A DNA stretch of 64,000 nucleotides from Lachnospira sp. UBA3212 (GCA_002363615.1 DEWK01000012.1:1-64000), one strand, 5' to 3'; positions 34,073-42,810 are shown, numbered from the stretch's first letter. Notes: a model not told the origin generated them from the letters alone. Program-made: numbers and translations.

Positions 34073-34183
34073 AAAAATCCTGGACACATATTTATGAATT
34101 AGGCTAAACACATGGATGCTATCCTGTATTGCACAGGTGGCATTCATTTTTTTGCCTGAATTTACCGTGTGTCGGGATTTTTT
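34073..34183 (+). repeat. 110-base self-complementary element (terminator or MITE-like)
   Basis: The left arm (34073-34104, starting AAAAATCCTGGACACA) and right arm (34154-34183, ending TGTGTCGGGATTTTTT) are imperfect inverted repeats over about 30 bases, down to AGGC/GCCT. An inner hairpin ATGGATGC (34112-34119) / GCATTCAT (34140-34147) with CCTGT/ACAGG at the tip extends the pairing, so almost the whole element folds on itself. It ends in a T-run, so it can act as a terminator for the gene before it. Its TIR-like ends also fit a miniature inverted-repeat element or an IS remnant. No other copy was noticed in this window. Confidence 0.6.
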
Positions 34184-34316
34184 CTAAAAGAGAAAAATAG
34201 ATAGTGGATTTTTGCTCTTTTATGGATGTATTTCATCACCAATATATACTAGAATAAATCCATCGATAGGGTTGAATGTCACTAGGCGCTAGTATGAAAA
34301 ATTGGAGGATATCGCT

Positions 34317-34811
34317 ATGAAAATGTATTTTAAGCAAAACTTGTTTCATTTGTTTGATACCTTTGACGTGTATGATGAGTATGAACAACGCTTGTATCAC
34401 GTAAAGGGAAAATTTTCTTTGGGGACTTTATTAAAAATTTATGATGCAGATGATAACGAGATAGGAACCGTAAAGGAGCAGGTGTTTTCTTTCCTTTCCA
34501 AGTATGATCTTTATGAGAAATCATACTATTTGGGACAGCTAAGGCAGAATTTTGCTTTCTTTAGAAAAAAATACCAGTTTGATTATTATGGTTGGCAGGT
34601 AGAAGGCGATTTCCCTGGCTGGAACTATCATATCGTGGATCAATCGGGCGAATTAATTGCCCAAGTTCGAAAGGAATTTTTCCGCGTGTCAGAACATTAT
34701 GTCCTGGATGTTCCTGAACCTGAAAATGCCCTTGCTGTGTTGATGTTTACGCTTGCAATTGTTGTAGATAAACAGGGAAATACAAATGCAGCCGTTTTAA
34801 GTTCGTCCTAA
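34317..34811 (+). CDS. LURP-one-related (YxjI-like) protein
   Basis: The 164-residue cytoplasmic protein has the repeated beta-strand pattern of LURP-one/YxjI proteins: MYFKQNLFHLFDTFDVYDE, YHVKGKFSLGTLLKIYDAD, GWQVEGDFPGWNYHIVD and AQVRKEFFRVSEHYVLDV. The fold is related to tubby/scramblase domains; the function in bacteria is unknown. GGAGGATAT precedes ATG 34317, and TTG 34302 is rejected as it overlaps that site. The 250 bases upstream hold the self-complementary element and no clear consensus promoter. Confidence 0.75.
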   Translation: MKMYFKQNLFHLFDTFDVYDEYEQRLYHVKGKFSLGTLLKIYDADDNEIGTVKEQVFSFLSKYDLYEKSYYLGQLRQNFAFFRKKYQFDYYGWQVEGDFPGWNYHIVDQSGELIAQVRKEFFRVSEHYVLDVPEPENALAVLMFTLAIVVDKQGNTNAAVLSSS

Positions 34812-34855
34812 TGTGGAAACCCATCCTGAGTTGGGACTGTAAAAAAGTCCCATAT

Positions 34856-35356
34856 TTATGCCCAAGGATCTTCGGCTGCTGGAATTTTGATGTCAGAAAA
34901 GCACTGGATATCATTCACGAAGTATTGGCCGGTGGATGGCTTTTTACGAAGTTTGATTGGTCTTTCTGAATCTGCTCCGGAACTCTTCACATACATGGTG
35001 GCCCAGTTCTCATCTACAAAAGAATAGTCGTTACTGGTGACCGTGATGGTATAAGGAGCGGTTGGGGTATATCCATTCTCAGGATTTGCTCCTGCAAAGA
35101 ATGAAAATGGTTTGTAGAGTTTTCCACTTAATCGATCTTTGAAGAATTGCTTCTTGTAAGTGCTTACTTCCTCTGGTCCCATAAGCCAATCCAGCATCTC
35201 AATGGTGGCATCTGGATTTTTTCCATATGCACAAAAGATTGCAACTGCAAGGGCAGCGGTTTTATAAGGAGAATCAAGAGTTGCTTCTGGCAAGGCCTTT
35301 AATTCATCCAAGTTTTCAGGGAGCTTTTCAAAAATAAAAGTTTGACTTTCGTTCAT
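34856..35356 (-). CDS. DUF6935-like protein
   Basis: The 166-residue protein has the blocks LDSPYKTAALAVAIFCAYG, EMLDWLMGPEEVS, FFKDRLSGKLYKPFSFFAGA, PYTITVTSN and the C-terminal IPAAEDPWA, which I recall as the DUF6935 pattern. The role of that family is unknown. GGAGG precedes ATG 35356; an upstream in-frame ATG (35449) lies in the promoter. The gene converges on the LURP-one-like gene with only about 44 bases between, and no strong terminator is seen there. Confidence 0.7.
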   Translation of the reverse strand: MNESQTFIFEKLPENLDELKALPEATLDSPYKTAALAVAIFCAYGKNPDATIEMLDWLMGPEEVSTYKKQFFKDRLSGKLYKPFSFFAGANPENGYTPTAPYTITVTSNDYSFVDENWATMYVKSSGADSERPIKLRKKPSTGQYFVNDIQCFSDIKIPAAEDPWA

Positions 35357-35407
35357 ATAAATACCTCCGTATTTGTTTTTGGCAGTTTTCCATTTATCTC
35401 TAGTTTC

Positions 35408-35436
35408 ATGATAAAGGATTCTGAACATTATTTCAA
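35408..35436 (-). promoter_or_regulatory. Promoter of the DUF6935-like gene
   Basis: Read on the minus strand: TTGAAA (35431-35436), a 17-base spacer and TATCAT (35408-35413). Confidence 0.55.
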
Positions 35437-35538
35437 ATAAAGTTTCCATCTATCTTTTGCTTTTCTATCATAGAATTATCATATTTTGTCTGTATACTCA
35501 TAATCAATCATAGTTGTGTAAAAAGAAGGGAGCTTTGT

Positions 35539-36087
35539 ATGGCATCAATCGAAGAAAAAATTTTACTCTTTATTCAAGAACATATAAGGGTAGAGGGACT
35601 AACCCCCTTTGTTTCTTTCTTTACCCACCTGGGAAATGCAGGGATTCTTTTCATCGTGTTAACGGTGTTTGGCTTGTTTTTTGTTTCCACCCGAAAGGCG
35701 GCAATTTCTTCCGCCTTGGGTCTGGTAATCCATCTAATCATTTGCAATGGAATCCTGAAAAATGCTTTTGCCCGGACTCGACCTTATGAGGTGATTGACG
35801 GCCTACAAATCTTGATTGAAAAGCAACCGGATTTTTCTTTTCCGTCTGGCCATACCAGTGCTGCTTTTGCCTTTGCGGTGGCGGTTTTTCTAAATATGGA
35901 TCGAAAGTATGGAATTTTTGCCTTGGTTCTTGCTTTTCTCATGGGGCTTTCCAGACTTTATGTGGGCGTTCACTATCCAACGGATGTTTTGGTCGGAGCT
36001 ATCGTAGGTGTTTTGTGCGGATGGCTTGGCAGCAAGCTTGCTGATTTGCTTATGAAAAAATCAAAGAATTGCAAGAAGGTTGATTGA
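35539..36087 (+). CDS. PAP2-family membrane phosphatase
   Basis: The 182-residue membrane protein has five or six helices and the three PAP2 motifs: KNAFARTRP (K-x6-RP), FPSGHTSAA (PSGH) and SRLYVGVHYPTD (SR-x5-H-x3-D). Enzymes of this class remove phosphate from lipid phosphates, such as undecaprenyl pyrophosphate or phosphatidic acid, at the outer membrane face. AGAAGGGAGC precedes ATG 35539. The substrate cannot be told from the sequence. Confidence 0.88.
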   Translation: MASIEEKILLFIQEHIRVEGLTPFVSFFTHLGNAGILFIVLTVFGLFFVSTRKAAISSALGLVIHLIICNGILKNAFARTRPYEVIDGLQILIEKQPDFSFPSGHTSAAFAFAVAVFLNMDRKYGIFALVLAFLMGLSRLYVGVHYPTDVLVGAIVGVLCGWLGSKLADLLMKKSKNCKKVD

Positions 36088-36104
36088 TTTTTTTTATAAA
36101 GTAG

Positions 36105-36134
36105 TTGACAAGACCCCTTTATCAATGCTATTAT
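36105..36134 (+). promoter_or_regulatory. tRNA-Trp promoter
   Basis: TTGACA (36105-36110), an 18-base spacer and TATTAT (36129-36134), about 24 bases before the tRNA. Confidence 0.75.
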
Positions 36135-36157
36135 TTACGAGTGTTCAAAACACCCCT

Positions 36158-36228
36158 AGGGGATTGGTGAAATGGTATCATAGGAGTCTCCAAAACTTTT
36201 GGCGGGAGTTCGATTCTCTCATCCCCTG
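36158..36228 (+). tRNA. tRNA-Trp, anticodon CCA
   Basis: The acceptor stem AGGGGAT/ATCCCCT is perfect, with discriminator G36228 and no encoded CCA end. The D arm is short (GTGA/TCAT), the anticodon loop is CTCCAAA with CCA at 36190-36192, and the T arm GGGAG/CTCTC encloses TTCGATT. The anticodon stem has two G-U pairs. Total length is 71 bases, short because of the compact D loop and variable region. Confidence 0.95.
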
Positions 36229-36307
36229 TTTTTAAAAATGAATGAAAGGTACTCGAAAGATCGAAAGCGACTTTTGGGTGCTTTTTTTTGGGCAAAAATG
36301 GTGGTTT

Positions 36308-36350
36308 AAAAAAAGCGTTCCCACTAGCTTTAGAAAGCTAATAGAAACGC
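36308..36350 (-). terminator. Terminator of the minus-strand RNA gene
   Basis: Read on the minus strand, GCGTTTCTATTAGCTTT pairs with AAAGCTAGTGGGAACGC with a few G-U and mismatched pairs, followed by seven Ts (36314-36308). Confidence 0.85.
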
Positions 36351-36478
36351 GGATAGTCCTTGAAAGCCGCCGGCAGTCGTGTGTTCTCAAGAAATAAAAA
36401 TAAGTTGCACCGAGACACCGACAATACAAATCCAATACCCGAAGTACCCAGATAAGCACTCCTCCCGGAACCGGCGAC
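36308..36478 (-). ncRNA. Stand-alone structured RNA gene, family not identified
   Basis: On the minus strand a promoter (36485-36513) is followed by about 170 bases that hold no ribosome binding site or open frame of note and end in a strong terminator. Near the start GTCGCCGG (36478-36471) pairs with CCGGCGGC (36373-36366). Inside lie a hairpin capped by CTTCGG and a long stem GTCG-GTGT-CTC (36422-36412) with GAG-ACAC-CGAC (36388-36376) carrying single-base bulges and a T-rich loop of about 23 bases. Gene-like size and signals suggest a house-keeping or regulatory RNA such as 6S or raiA; I cannot confirm either. Confidence 0.7.
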
Positions 36479-36484
36479 AGACCT

Positions 36485-36513
36485 ATTGTAACACGATTTA
36501 ATATGGACCGCAA
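36485..36513 (-). promoter_or_regulatory. Promoter of the minus-strand RNA gene
   Basis: Read on the minus strand: TTGCGG (36508-36513), a 17-base spacer and TACAAT (36485-36490) preceded by TGT (extended -10). Confidence 0.75.
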
Positions 36514-36601
36514 GAGAAGGAAAAATTGAAAAAAGGACTGGGATTCTATGGCTGATATGATAAAATAGTTTAGAGAGAATAGATTATAAACAGGAGGTAT
36601 T

Positions 36602-38632
36602 ATGGGTAAGAGTATTTTTTTAGGATTTCCCCATATGATTTACGGCGGGGATTACAATCCAGATCAGTGGTTGCATAGACCGGACATATTAGAGGAAGAC
36701 ATTCGCTTGATGAAAGAAGCACATGTGAATGAAGTTTCCATCGGCATCTTTGCATGGAAGGCCTTAGAGCCAGAAGAGGGTGTGTACAACTTTGAATGGT
36801 TGGACCAGGTATTTAGAAGAATGGAAGAAGCAGGAATCAACGTAATCCTTGCGACACCAAGTGGAGCAAGGCCAGCGTGGATGGACCATGCGCATCCGGA
36901 AGCAATGAGAACAGATAGCATGCGGTTTAAGGCACTTCATGGAGAAAGACATAATCATTGCTATTCTTCCCCTTACTATAGAAAAAAAGTGAGAGAGATG
37001 AATACCATGTTGGCCAAGAGGTATAAGGATTCTCCGGCGCTGAAGATGTGGCACGTATCCAATGAGTACGGAGGAGAATGTCATTGCGAGTATTGTCAGG
37101 CAGCATTTCGTAAGTGGCTTGAGAAAAAATATGGAAGCATTGAAGAATTGAACCGCCAGTGGTGGACCGGTTTTTGGTCACATGGATTCAATAGTTTTGA
37201 GGAAATAGAGTCGCCATCCCCAAGAGGAGAGTGGGAACTGCATGGATTAAACCTGGATTGGGCTCGCTTCGTTACCTACCAGACAAATGATTTTATGGCA
37301 GAGGAAATCAAGCCATTAAAAGAGATTACCCCAGATGTTCCAGTGACTACAAACTTTATGGGAATTTATCCGGGACTTGATTATTGGAGAATGAAGGACA
37401 CGGTAGATGTGATTTCTTGGGATAGTTATCCAACCTGGCACAATGATGGAGAGACCCTTGCCCAGACGGCCATGTCCAATGCCTTTATTCATGATGTGAA
37501 TCGGTCCTTAAAGCACCAGCCATTCCTTTTGATGGAGAGCACACCAAGTAAGGTAAATTGGCATAAAGTCAACAAATTAAAGAGACCGGGAGTGAATGAG
37601 CTAGTGTCAATGCAGGCAGTGGCACATGGATCCGATTCGGTTCAGTACTTCCAATGGAGAAAGGGACAGGGAGCAAACGAAAAATTTCATGGAGCAGTGG
37701 TAGATCATTATGGAAAGGCAGATACCAGGGTATTTCAGGAAGTGGCTCATTTGGGACAGAGTCTGGAAAAACTAGACGAGGTTGTTGGTTCCGATACGGC
37801 AGTGGATGTGGCAGTGATTTTCGATTGGAACAATCGACTTGCCATAGGAAATCTTCAGGGACTGAGTAACCGAAGAGACTATGAAGGAGTGGTAAGAGAC
37901 CACTATCGGGCCCTTTGGGAGCAGGGATTAAATATCGACGTAATCGATGAGGAGGAAGATTTCTCCTCCTATAAATTGGTGGTTGCCCCAATGCTGTATA
38001 TGGTAAAGCCAGGCGTGGCAGAACGATTAAGGGCATTTGCCAAAAAGGGCGGAACCGTGGTGTTTACCTACCTTACGGGCTTGGTTAATGAGAATGATCT
38101 TTGCTTCTTGGGAGGATTTCCGGGAGATGGCCTGATGGAGCTTGCAGGAGTTTGGGCAGAGGAAATCGATGCCCTTTACGAGAGCGATCGAAACTCCATG
38201 ATAGGCTTAGAAAAGGAATACGAACTTAAGGACATTTGTGAAATCATTCATTTAAAGGGGGCAAAGGCCTTAGCAAACTATGGAGAGGACTTTTATCAGG
38301 GACAGCCTGTGCTTACCTTAAATGAATATGGAAAAGGCCGTTGCTACTATATTGCAGCAAGACCGGATTACCAGTTCTTGGCTGATTTCTATAAGAAAGT
38401 GGTAAAGGAGTTAGGACTAGCTAAACCGGAATTTGATGTGCCGGAAGGTATTTCCGTTACCGTAAGAGAATCTAAGGAGGCAAAATTCTATTTTATTATG
38501 AATTTTGCAGAAAAGGATGTGAATCTGGATTTAGGAAGCATTTGCGGAGTGGACTTGATTTCTGGACAGGAATATAGTGGAAAGACTTGTCTTTTAAAGA
38601 CGGGATATCTTGTTTTAAAAGTTGAAAAATAA
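36602..38632 (+). CDS. Beta-galactosidase, glycoside hydrolase family 42
   Basis: The 676-residue cytoplasmic enzyme opens with the GH42 signature MIYGGDYNPDQW, has acid/base Glu155 in VSNEYGGECHC next to the structural cysteines of the family (CHCEYC), nucleophile Glu312 in LLMESTPSKVNW, a central trimerisation domain and a C-terminal beta domain. The length is typical. GH42 enzymes cleave short beta-galactosides taken up by transporters, none of which lies in this window. CAGGAGG precedes ATG 36602. Confidence 0.95.
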   Translation: MGKSIFLGFPHMIYGGDYNPDQWLHRPDILEEDIRLMKEAHVNEVSIGIFAWKALEPEEGVYNFEWLDQVFRRMEEAGINVILATPSGARPAWMDHAHPEAMRTDSMRFKALHGERHNHCYSSPYYRKKVREMNTMLAKRYKDSPALKMWHVSNEYGGECHCEYCQAAFRKWLEKKYGSIEELNRQWWTGFWSHGFNSFEEIESPSPRGEWELHGLNLDWARFVTYQTNDFMAEEIKPLKEITPDVPVTTNFMGIYPGLDYWRMKDTVDVISWDSYPTWHNDGETLAQTAMSNAFIHDVNRSLKHQPFLLMESTPSKVNWHKVNKLKRPGVNELVSMQAVAHGSDSVQYFQWRKGQGANEKFHGAVVDHYGKADTRVFQEVAHLGQSLEKLDEVVGSDTAVDVAVIFDWNNRLAIGNLQGLSNRRDYEGVVRDHYRALWEQGLNIDVIDEEEDFSSYKLVVAPMLYMVKPGVAERLRAFAKKGGTVVFTYLTGLVNENDLCFLGGFPGDGLMELAGVWAEEIDALYESDRNSMIGLEKEYELKDICEIIHLKGAKALANYGEDFYQGQPVLTLNEYGKGRCYYIAARPDYQFLADFYKKVVKELGLAKPEFDVPEGISVTVRESKEAKFYFIMNFAEKDVNLDLGSICGVDLISGQEYSGKTCLLKTGYLVLKVEK

Positions 38633-38636
38633 GCAG

Positions 38637-38690
38637 AAAGAAAGGCTGTATCTAGAGAGGTAACAACTAGATACAGCCTTTCTTTTTTTT
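38637..38690 (+). terminator. Strong terminator after the GH42 gene
   Basis: AAAGAAAGGCTGTATCTAG (38637-38655) pairs with CTAGATACAGCCTTTCTTT (38667-38685), with an 11-base loop and a T-run. Confidence 0.92.
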
Positions 38691-38748
38691 TCGATTCGAG
38701 TTGACATTCGATTCGAAGAATATTGGATTGGGTTTGTTATGAGGAAAA

Positions 38749-39492
38749 TTATGTAACAATAACAGTAAGCTTTGCCGTCTTCTTACCGCACTTTACGGTA
38801 ATAAGGGTTTTGCCTTTTTTCTTTGCTGTAATTATTCCATAAGAGTTAACAGAAGCAACTTTTTTCTTATTCGAATGATAGGTGATCTTGTCGGTGGTGT
38901 TTTTTGTAATCTTTTTGATCTCGATTTCTTCCGTATCACCGACTTCTATTTTTATCTTCTTCTTTTTAAGGGTCAATTTCTTGTTTTTTACAGCCTTCTT
39001 TAAAACGGTAACTTTAACCGTTTCAACTGCTTCTTCGTCTTCTGATTCGATTGTGATATAACAGGTTCCTGCTTTCAAACCGGTAACAAGGCCCTTCTTA
39101 TTCACCACAGCAATTTTCTTATTGCTAGAACTATAATACAAATCTTGTTCAGGTTCTACGCTAGCAGAGATGCTAGCTTTTTTATTGACCAAAATCGTAA
39201 GTTTAGGTGTAGTAACCGTAATCTCGGTTTCTTCCCAGTCTTCATCATCCCAATCTTCGTCTTCATCTTCATCCTCCCAATAGTCCTCGTCTTCTTCGTC
39301 TGTTTCTTCATCTTCTACATCATCGTATCCTTCCAGATCATCGTCATCCTCACTGGCTTGGAGGACTTGTAATGCACAAGCCTCAGATTCAAAAGAATCA
39401 TCCAATGAACTCGTGCCTGCAGCCATTACCGTAAGACTCATAGAAAGAGCAGTGATGCATGCGATTGTCAGGGAAATAATCTTTTTCCTCAT
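38749..39492 (-). CDS. Secreted acidic protein with two BIG2-like Ig domains
   Basis: The 247-residue protein has a signal peptide (RKKIISLTIACITALSMSL, cut near AAG), then an extremely acidic stretch of about 50 residues made mostly of Asp, Glu, Trp and Tyr, then two bacterial Ig-like (BIG2) domains, seen as VVNKKGLVTGLKAGTCYITI and VASVNSYGIITAKKKGKTL. The C-terminal half is very lysine-rich, so the protein is strongly dipolar. AAAGGAGG precedes ATG 39492. No LPXTG or lipobox is present; attachment could be by charge or it may be released. Its function is unknown. Confidence 0.75.
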   Translation of the reverse strand: MRKKIISLTIACITALSMSLTVMAAGTSSLDDSFESEACALQVLQASEDDDDLEGYDDVEDEETDEEDEDYWEDEDEDEDWDDEDWEETEITVTTPKLTILVNKKASISASVEPEQDLYYSSSNKKIAVVNKKGLVTGLKAGTCYITIESEDEEAVETVKVTVLKKAVKNKKLTLKKKKIKIEVGDTEEIEIKKITKNTTDKITYHSNKKKVASVNSYGIITAKKKGKTLITVKCGKKTAKLTVIVT

Positions 39493-39702
39493 GGGGATTC
39501 CTCCTTTTCCAAAAAAACAGAATAAAATAAAATCCATACTACTTCTGCTTATATTATAAAAAATGTGCTACTACAAAAGTGACGAAAAAATGATAGGAAT
39601 ATGTCAGGTTGACTAGGAATCGTTTACGTCTCTTCCTAAGGGACTTCTCCCCTGAAAGAAAATATGTTAAAATGAAAAAGAATTTTTATTGGAGGAACAT
39701 GC

Positions 39703-40866
39703 ATGTTGAAACAAGCAAGAAAAATTGCCTGTCTCATGATTTTTGCGGTCTTGTTTTTGGGTCTGTCCGCTTGTCAAAGTGGAGGAGATGAGGAACCCAA
39801 TGTAAAGTATGACGTGAAGCGTTATTTGATTTTAGACCAGGAAGGTTTAATCCTGTCAGGCGAAAAATCCTTAACCTGGCGCTTAGATGGAGTCGATGTG
39901 GTGCATATTGGGGCAGACACAAGTCATTTGACAGATTCAAAGACCTACCGGGGAAAGGACTGTTACGTGGAACCGGTGGGAACCGGCTATGCGGTTTTGA
40001 CCTTAGAAGAGAATGGGAAAAAGAAATACACCTATCTTTTACAAGTGACAAGTATTGGAGAAGCTTGCCGTATGTGGGTAGAAGAAGGGGAAAATCTCTA
40101 TGGACTTTCAGAGGAAGAAAAAGAAGGGGCAAGGCTGATTAAGGAAAGCATTTCCCATATCATCAGTGAGGATATGTCGGTTCTTGAAAAGGTAAAGGCC
40201 GTGCACGATTATCTTTGTATGAATAACACCTATAACCAGACCAATTATAATTCTGGAGTATATGAAAGCTACGATCATACGATTGCAGGTCCTATGATTT
40301 ATCACACCTCTGTGTGTGAGGGCTATGCCGAGGTCTTTGATTGCTATATGGAATTTTTGGATATTCCCCATCATTATATCATTGGAAATGCCACGGGAAT
40401 CGGAAAACATTCTTGGAATATGGTGCAATTGGAGGATGACCAGTGGTATCACGTGGACACAACTTGGGATGATCATGATGATTCAGACGCGGGAATCAAT
40501 GGACGTTGGTATAGTTATTTTCTAATGACAGATGCCAAGGCCCAGAATAGCAGGTCCTGGAATCGGGCCAGATACCCGGCTTGCAAGGGAAGAAAGTACC
40601 AAGACTATGCGAAAAAATTAAATATAGCCTTGGTGGAGGAGGCTTATTCGTCCTATCAATACTGTGAGAGTAAGGAACTCTTAATCAATCAATTAATTAG
40701 CAAAAGTAAAACGAATTCCACCGTACGTTTATTTACGGTGCCGGATGTGGAATTAAATGATTCTGACATTAAGAAGATTCAGAACAACACCATCGGTTCT
40801 GCTATTTCCATTGACCTGCAAAGAGTGCCTGAGGAATATAGTTTATATACGTTTTATATTCACTAA
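39703..40866 (+). CDS. Transglutaminase-like lipoprotein
   Basis: The 387-residue protein has a signal peptide with lipobox LSAC (Cys at about residue 24). A domain of about 100 residues follows, then a transglutaminase-like core with Cys205 in SVCEGYAEVF, His236 in KHSWNMV and Asp252 in YHVDTTWDD, the full catalytic triad. Such domains act as proteases or crosslinking enzymes at the cell surface. The C-terminal 100 residues show no known motif. ATTGGAGGAAC precedes the start; TG-T-TAAAAT (39665-39673) is a likely extended -10. It is divergent from the BIG2 gene. Confidence 0.85.
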   Translation: MLKQARKIACLMIFAVLFLGLSACQSGGDEEPNVKYDVKRYLILDQEGLILSGEKSLTWRLDGVDVVHIGADTSHLTDSKTYRGKDCYVEPVGTGYAVLTLEENGKKKYTYLLQVTSIGEACRMWVEEGENLYGLSEEEKEGARLIKESISHIISEDMSVLEKVKAVHDYLCMNNTYNQTNYNSGVYESYDHTIAGPMIYHTSVCEGYAEVFDCYMEFLDIPHHYIIGNATGIGKHSWNMVQLEDDQWYHVDTTWDDHDDSDAGINGRWYSYFLMTDAKAQNSRSWNRARYPACKGRKYQDYAKKLNIALVEEAYSSYQYCESKELLINQLISKSKTNSTVRLFTVPDVELNDSDIKKIQNNTIGSAISIDLQRVPEEYSLYTFYIH

Positions 40867-40912
40867 GGAAAAGCCCCTGGGGATTGGCGAGATCTCCAAG
40901 GGCTTTTCTTTC
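40867..40912 (+). terminator. Terminator after the transglutaminase-like gene
   Basis: GAAAAGCCC (from 40868) pairs with GGGCTTTTC (ending about 40908), with further pairs inside, then a T-rich run. Confidence 0.78.
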
Positions 40913-40969
40913 TATCACGGGTTTTTAATTTCTTATTTGTGACTTTATTATAACATGTTTTAGGGAATT

Positions 40970-42649
40970 TTACAATGGTTCCTTTGTGGTTGGGTTTTCT
41001 GAGGTAATTGCCCCAAGCTTCATAACATCACGTTCCAATTCTTGAACCACGTTGTTTATCCGCATCAGTTGGTCGGCGGAAATATTACTACCGGCTGCAA
41101 GTTTGGCATTGTAAAGGATGCTTTCTAAGTGGTCATGGATGGTGCCAATCTGGTCATGAATTCCAGCAAGCTGCTCCTCATCGATTACATCGGTAATGGC
41201 ATCTTCTTTGGTAAAGGAACCGGCTTCTGAAAGTTCATAAGTAGAAGGTCCCTCAATTACGGTGCAATCCAAGCCGATTTCTTCTTTTACAAAGTTTGCA
41301 AAGTCATGCTTGGCATCCATTTCACCGTGAACCAAAAAGATTTTCTTTGGTGAATGTTTTAAATTCTTTAACCAATCTAACAGGCCATTCCGGTCGGCAT
41401 GTCCGGAAAATCCTTCTAGGTTATAAATCGTGGCACCTACATGAATCACTTCTCCCATAATGGTTACGTCTGAGTTGCCATCCACAATCATTCGGCCAAG
41501 GGTACCTGCTGCCTGGTAGCCTACAAATACCACGGAATTCTTTGGGTTCCAAAGACCATGCTTTAAGTGATGGCGGATACGACCGGCATCACACATACCT
41601 GAAGCGGAAATAATAATCTTGGTTTTGCCATCGTCATTATTAAGGGCCATGGAATCTGCTGTGGTCTCGGTGAAGTGAAGATTTTTGAACTTCAGTGGAT
41701 TATCTCCGCGTAAAATGTAGGACCTGGCCTCCTCGTCAAAGACTTGCGGATTTTCTTCAAAAACCTTGGTTACACTGGCGGCCATCGGGCTATCAATGTA
41801 GACATCAATATTTTTTAAGATGTCAGAGTATGGGGATGGAGTAGTGCCATCGTAATACTTATTTAACTCAAAGATCAATTCCTGGGTTCGACCAACGGCA
41901 AAGGATGGAATGATGACATTGCCGCCCTTCTTGTAGGTGGCTGCAATAATCTTAATTAATTTATCTACACTGGTTGGGTTTGGTTCATGTAAACGATTTC
42001 CATAAGTGCTTTCCATTAAGACATAGTCAGCATGCTTAATAGGGGTTGGGTCTCGTAAAATCGGACGGTCTTTCATGCCTAAATCTCCGGTGAAGACAAT
42101 CTTACTAAAATGCTCTTGCATGCTATCCTTTAACCAAATCTCTGTAATGGCTGATCCTAAGATGTGGCCTGCGTCGTTGAAACAGATTTCACAGTCGTCG
42201 TTAATGTGAATTAGCTGATCATAAAGGATTGGGGTGAGATAAGGAAAGACATTCTTCGCATCCTCAACGGTATAAAGGGGCGCCACCGGTGGTTTTCCTT
42301 TTCGTTCATTCCGCTTGGTCTCCCAAATGGCGTCCTTTTCGTGGATATATCCGCAATCAACCAACATAATCTTAATCAGATCTGCCGTTGTTTTGGTGCA
42401 GTAAATATTTCCCTTGAATCCCCGCTTTACTAAAAGGGGAAGTCGGCCGCAGTGGTCAACATGGGCGTGAGAGAGAATCACAAAATCGATTTCTGCCGGA
42501 TTAAATGGGAAATCTTCTTCGTTTCTTGCTTCTAAGGTCTTTCCTCCCTGAAACATTCCACAGTCTAATAAAAATTTATATTTGTCTGTGGTCACTAGGT
42601 GACAAGATCCGGTAACTGTATTGGAAGCTCCGTAAAACGTTACATTCAT
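40970..42649 (-). CDS. MBL-fold beta-CASP RNA/DNA hydrolase
   Basis: The 559-residue protein starts with the metallo-beta-lactamase fold (FYGASNTVTGSCHLV) and has the zinc motif HAHVDHCGRLP near residue 60, MESTYGNR, then the beta-CASP region (SASGMCDAGRIRHHL) and VHGE near the end of the core. This is the YSH1/CPSF-like group of exonuclease-type MBL proteins; a role in RNA processing is usual but the substrate is unknown. A helical extension of about 90 residues follows. ATG 42649 is 8 bases after GGAGG; the ATG two codons earlier is too close. Confidence 0.88.
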   Translation of the reverse strand: MNVTFYGASNTVTGSCHLVTTDKYKFLLDCGMFQGGKTLEARNEEDFPFNPAEIDFVILSHAHVDHCGRLPLLVKRGFKGNIYCTKTTADLIKIMLVDCGYIHEKDAIWETKRNERKGKPPVAPLYTVEDAKNVFPYLTPILYDQLIHINDDCEICFNDAGHILGSAITEIWLKDSMQEHFSKIVFTGDLGMKDRPILRDPTPIKHADYVLMESTYGNRLHEPNPTSVDKLIKIIAATYKKGGNVIIPSFAVGRTQELIFELNKYYDGTTPSPYSDILKNIDVYIDSPMAASVTKVFEENPQVFDEEARSYILRGDNPLKFKNLHFTETTADSMALNNDDGKTKIIISASGMCDAGRIRHHLKHGLWNPKNSVVFVGYQAAGTLGRMIVDGNSDVTIMGEVIHVGATIYNLEGFSGHADRNGLLDWLKNLKHSPKKIFLVHGEMDAKHDFANFVKEEIGLDCTVIEGPSTYELSEAGSFTKEDAITDVIDEEQLAGIHDQIGTIHDHLESILYNAKLAAGSNISADQLMRINNVVQELERDVMKLGAITSENPTTKEPL

Positions 42650-42693
42650 GGTCATTTCCTCCTTCAAAACTAGTATATTCTTTTGCTAACTCT

Positions 42694-42702
42694 ATTTTAC
42701 CA
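42694..42702 (-). promoter_or_regulatory. Possible extended -10 for the beta-CASP gene
   Basis: On the minus strand TGG precedes TAAAAT (42694-42699); the -35 is weak. Confidence 0.4.
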
Positions 42703-42810
42703 CTTTCTCAACAAGGAAATGAGCATTTTCATAAAAAAGCCAAACAGAATTAACAATTTTTACCATAGGAACCGGTGAAAATTTGGAACTTTTTTTCGTT
42801 TTTGAAGGGC

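Noticed and set aside
35514..35789. Open frame of 91 codons over the PAP2 gene
   Set aside because: The PAP2 frame carries all three family motifs; this one is a shadow with a Cys/Phe-rich random composition.
36240..36292. Terminator directly after tRNA-Trp
   Set aside because: A run of eight Ts is present near 36281 but the preceding bases pair only poorly, so I did not list it as a feature.
36308..36478. SRP RNA, tmRNA or RNase P RNA
   Set aside because: The GGAA-loop motif of SRP RNA, the tRNA-like ends of tmRNA and the GAGGAAAGUCC motif of RNase P RNA are all missing; 6S RNA remains possible but unproven.
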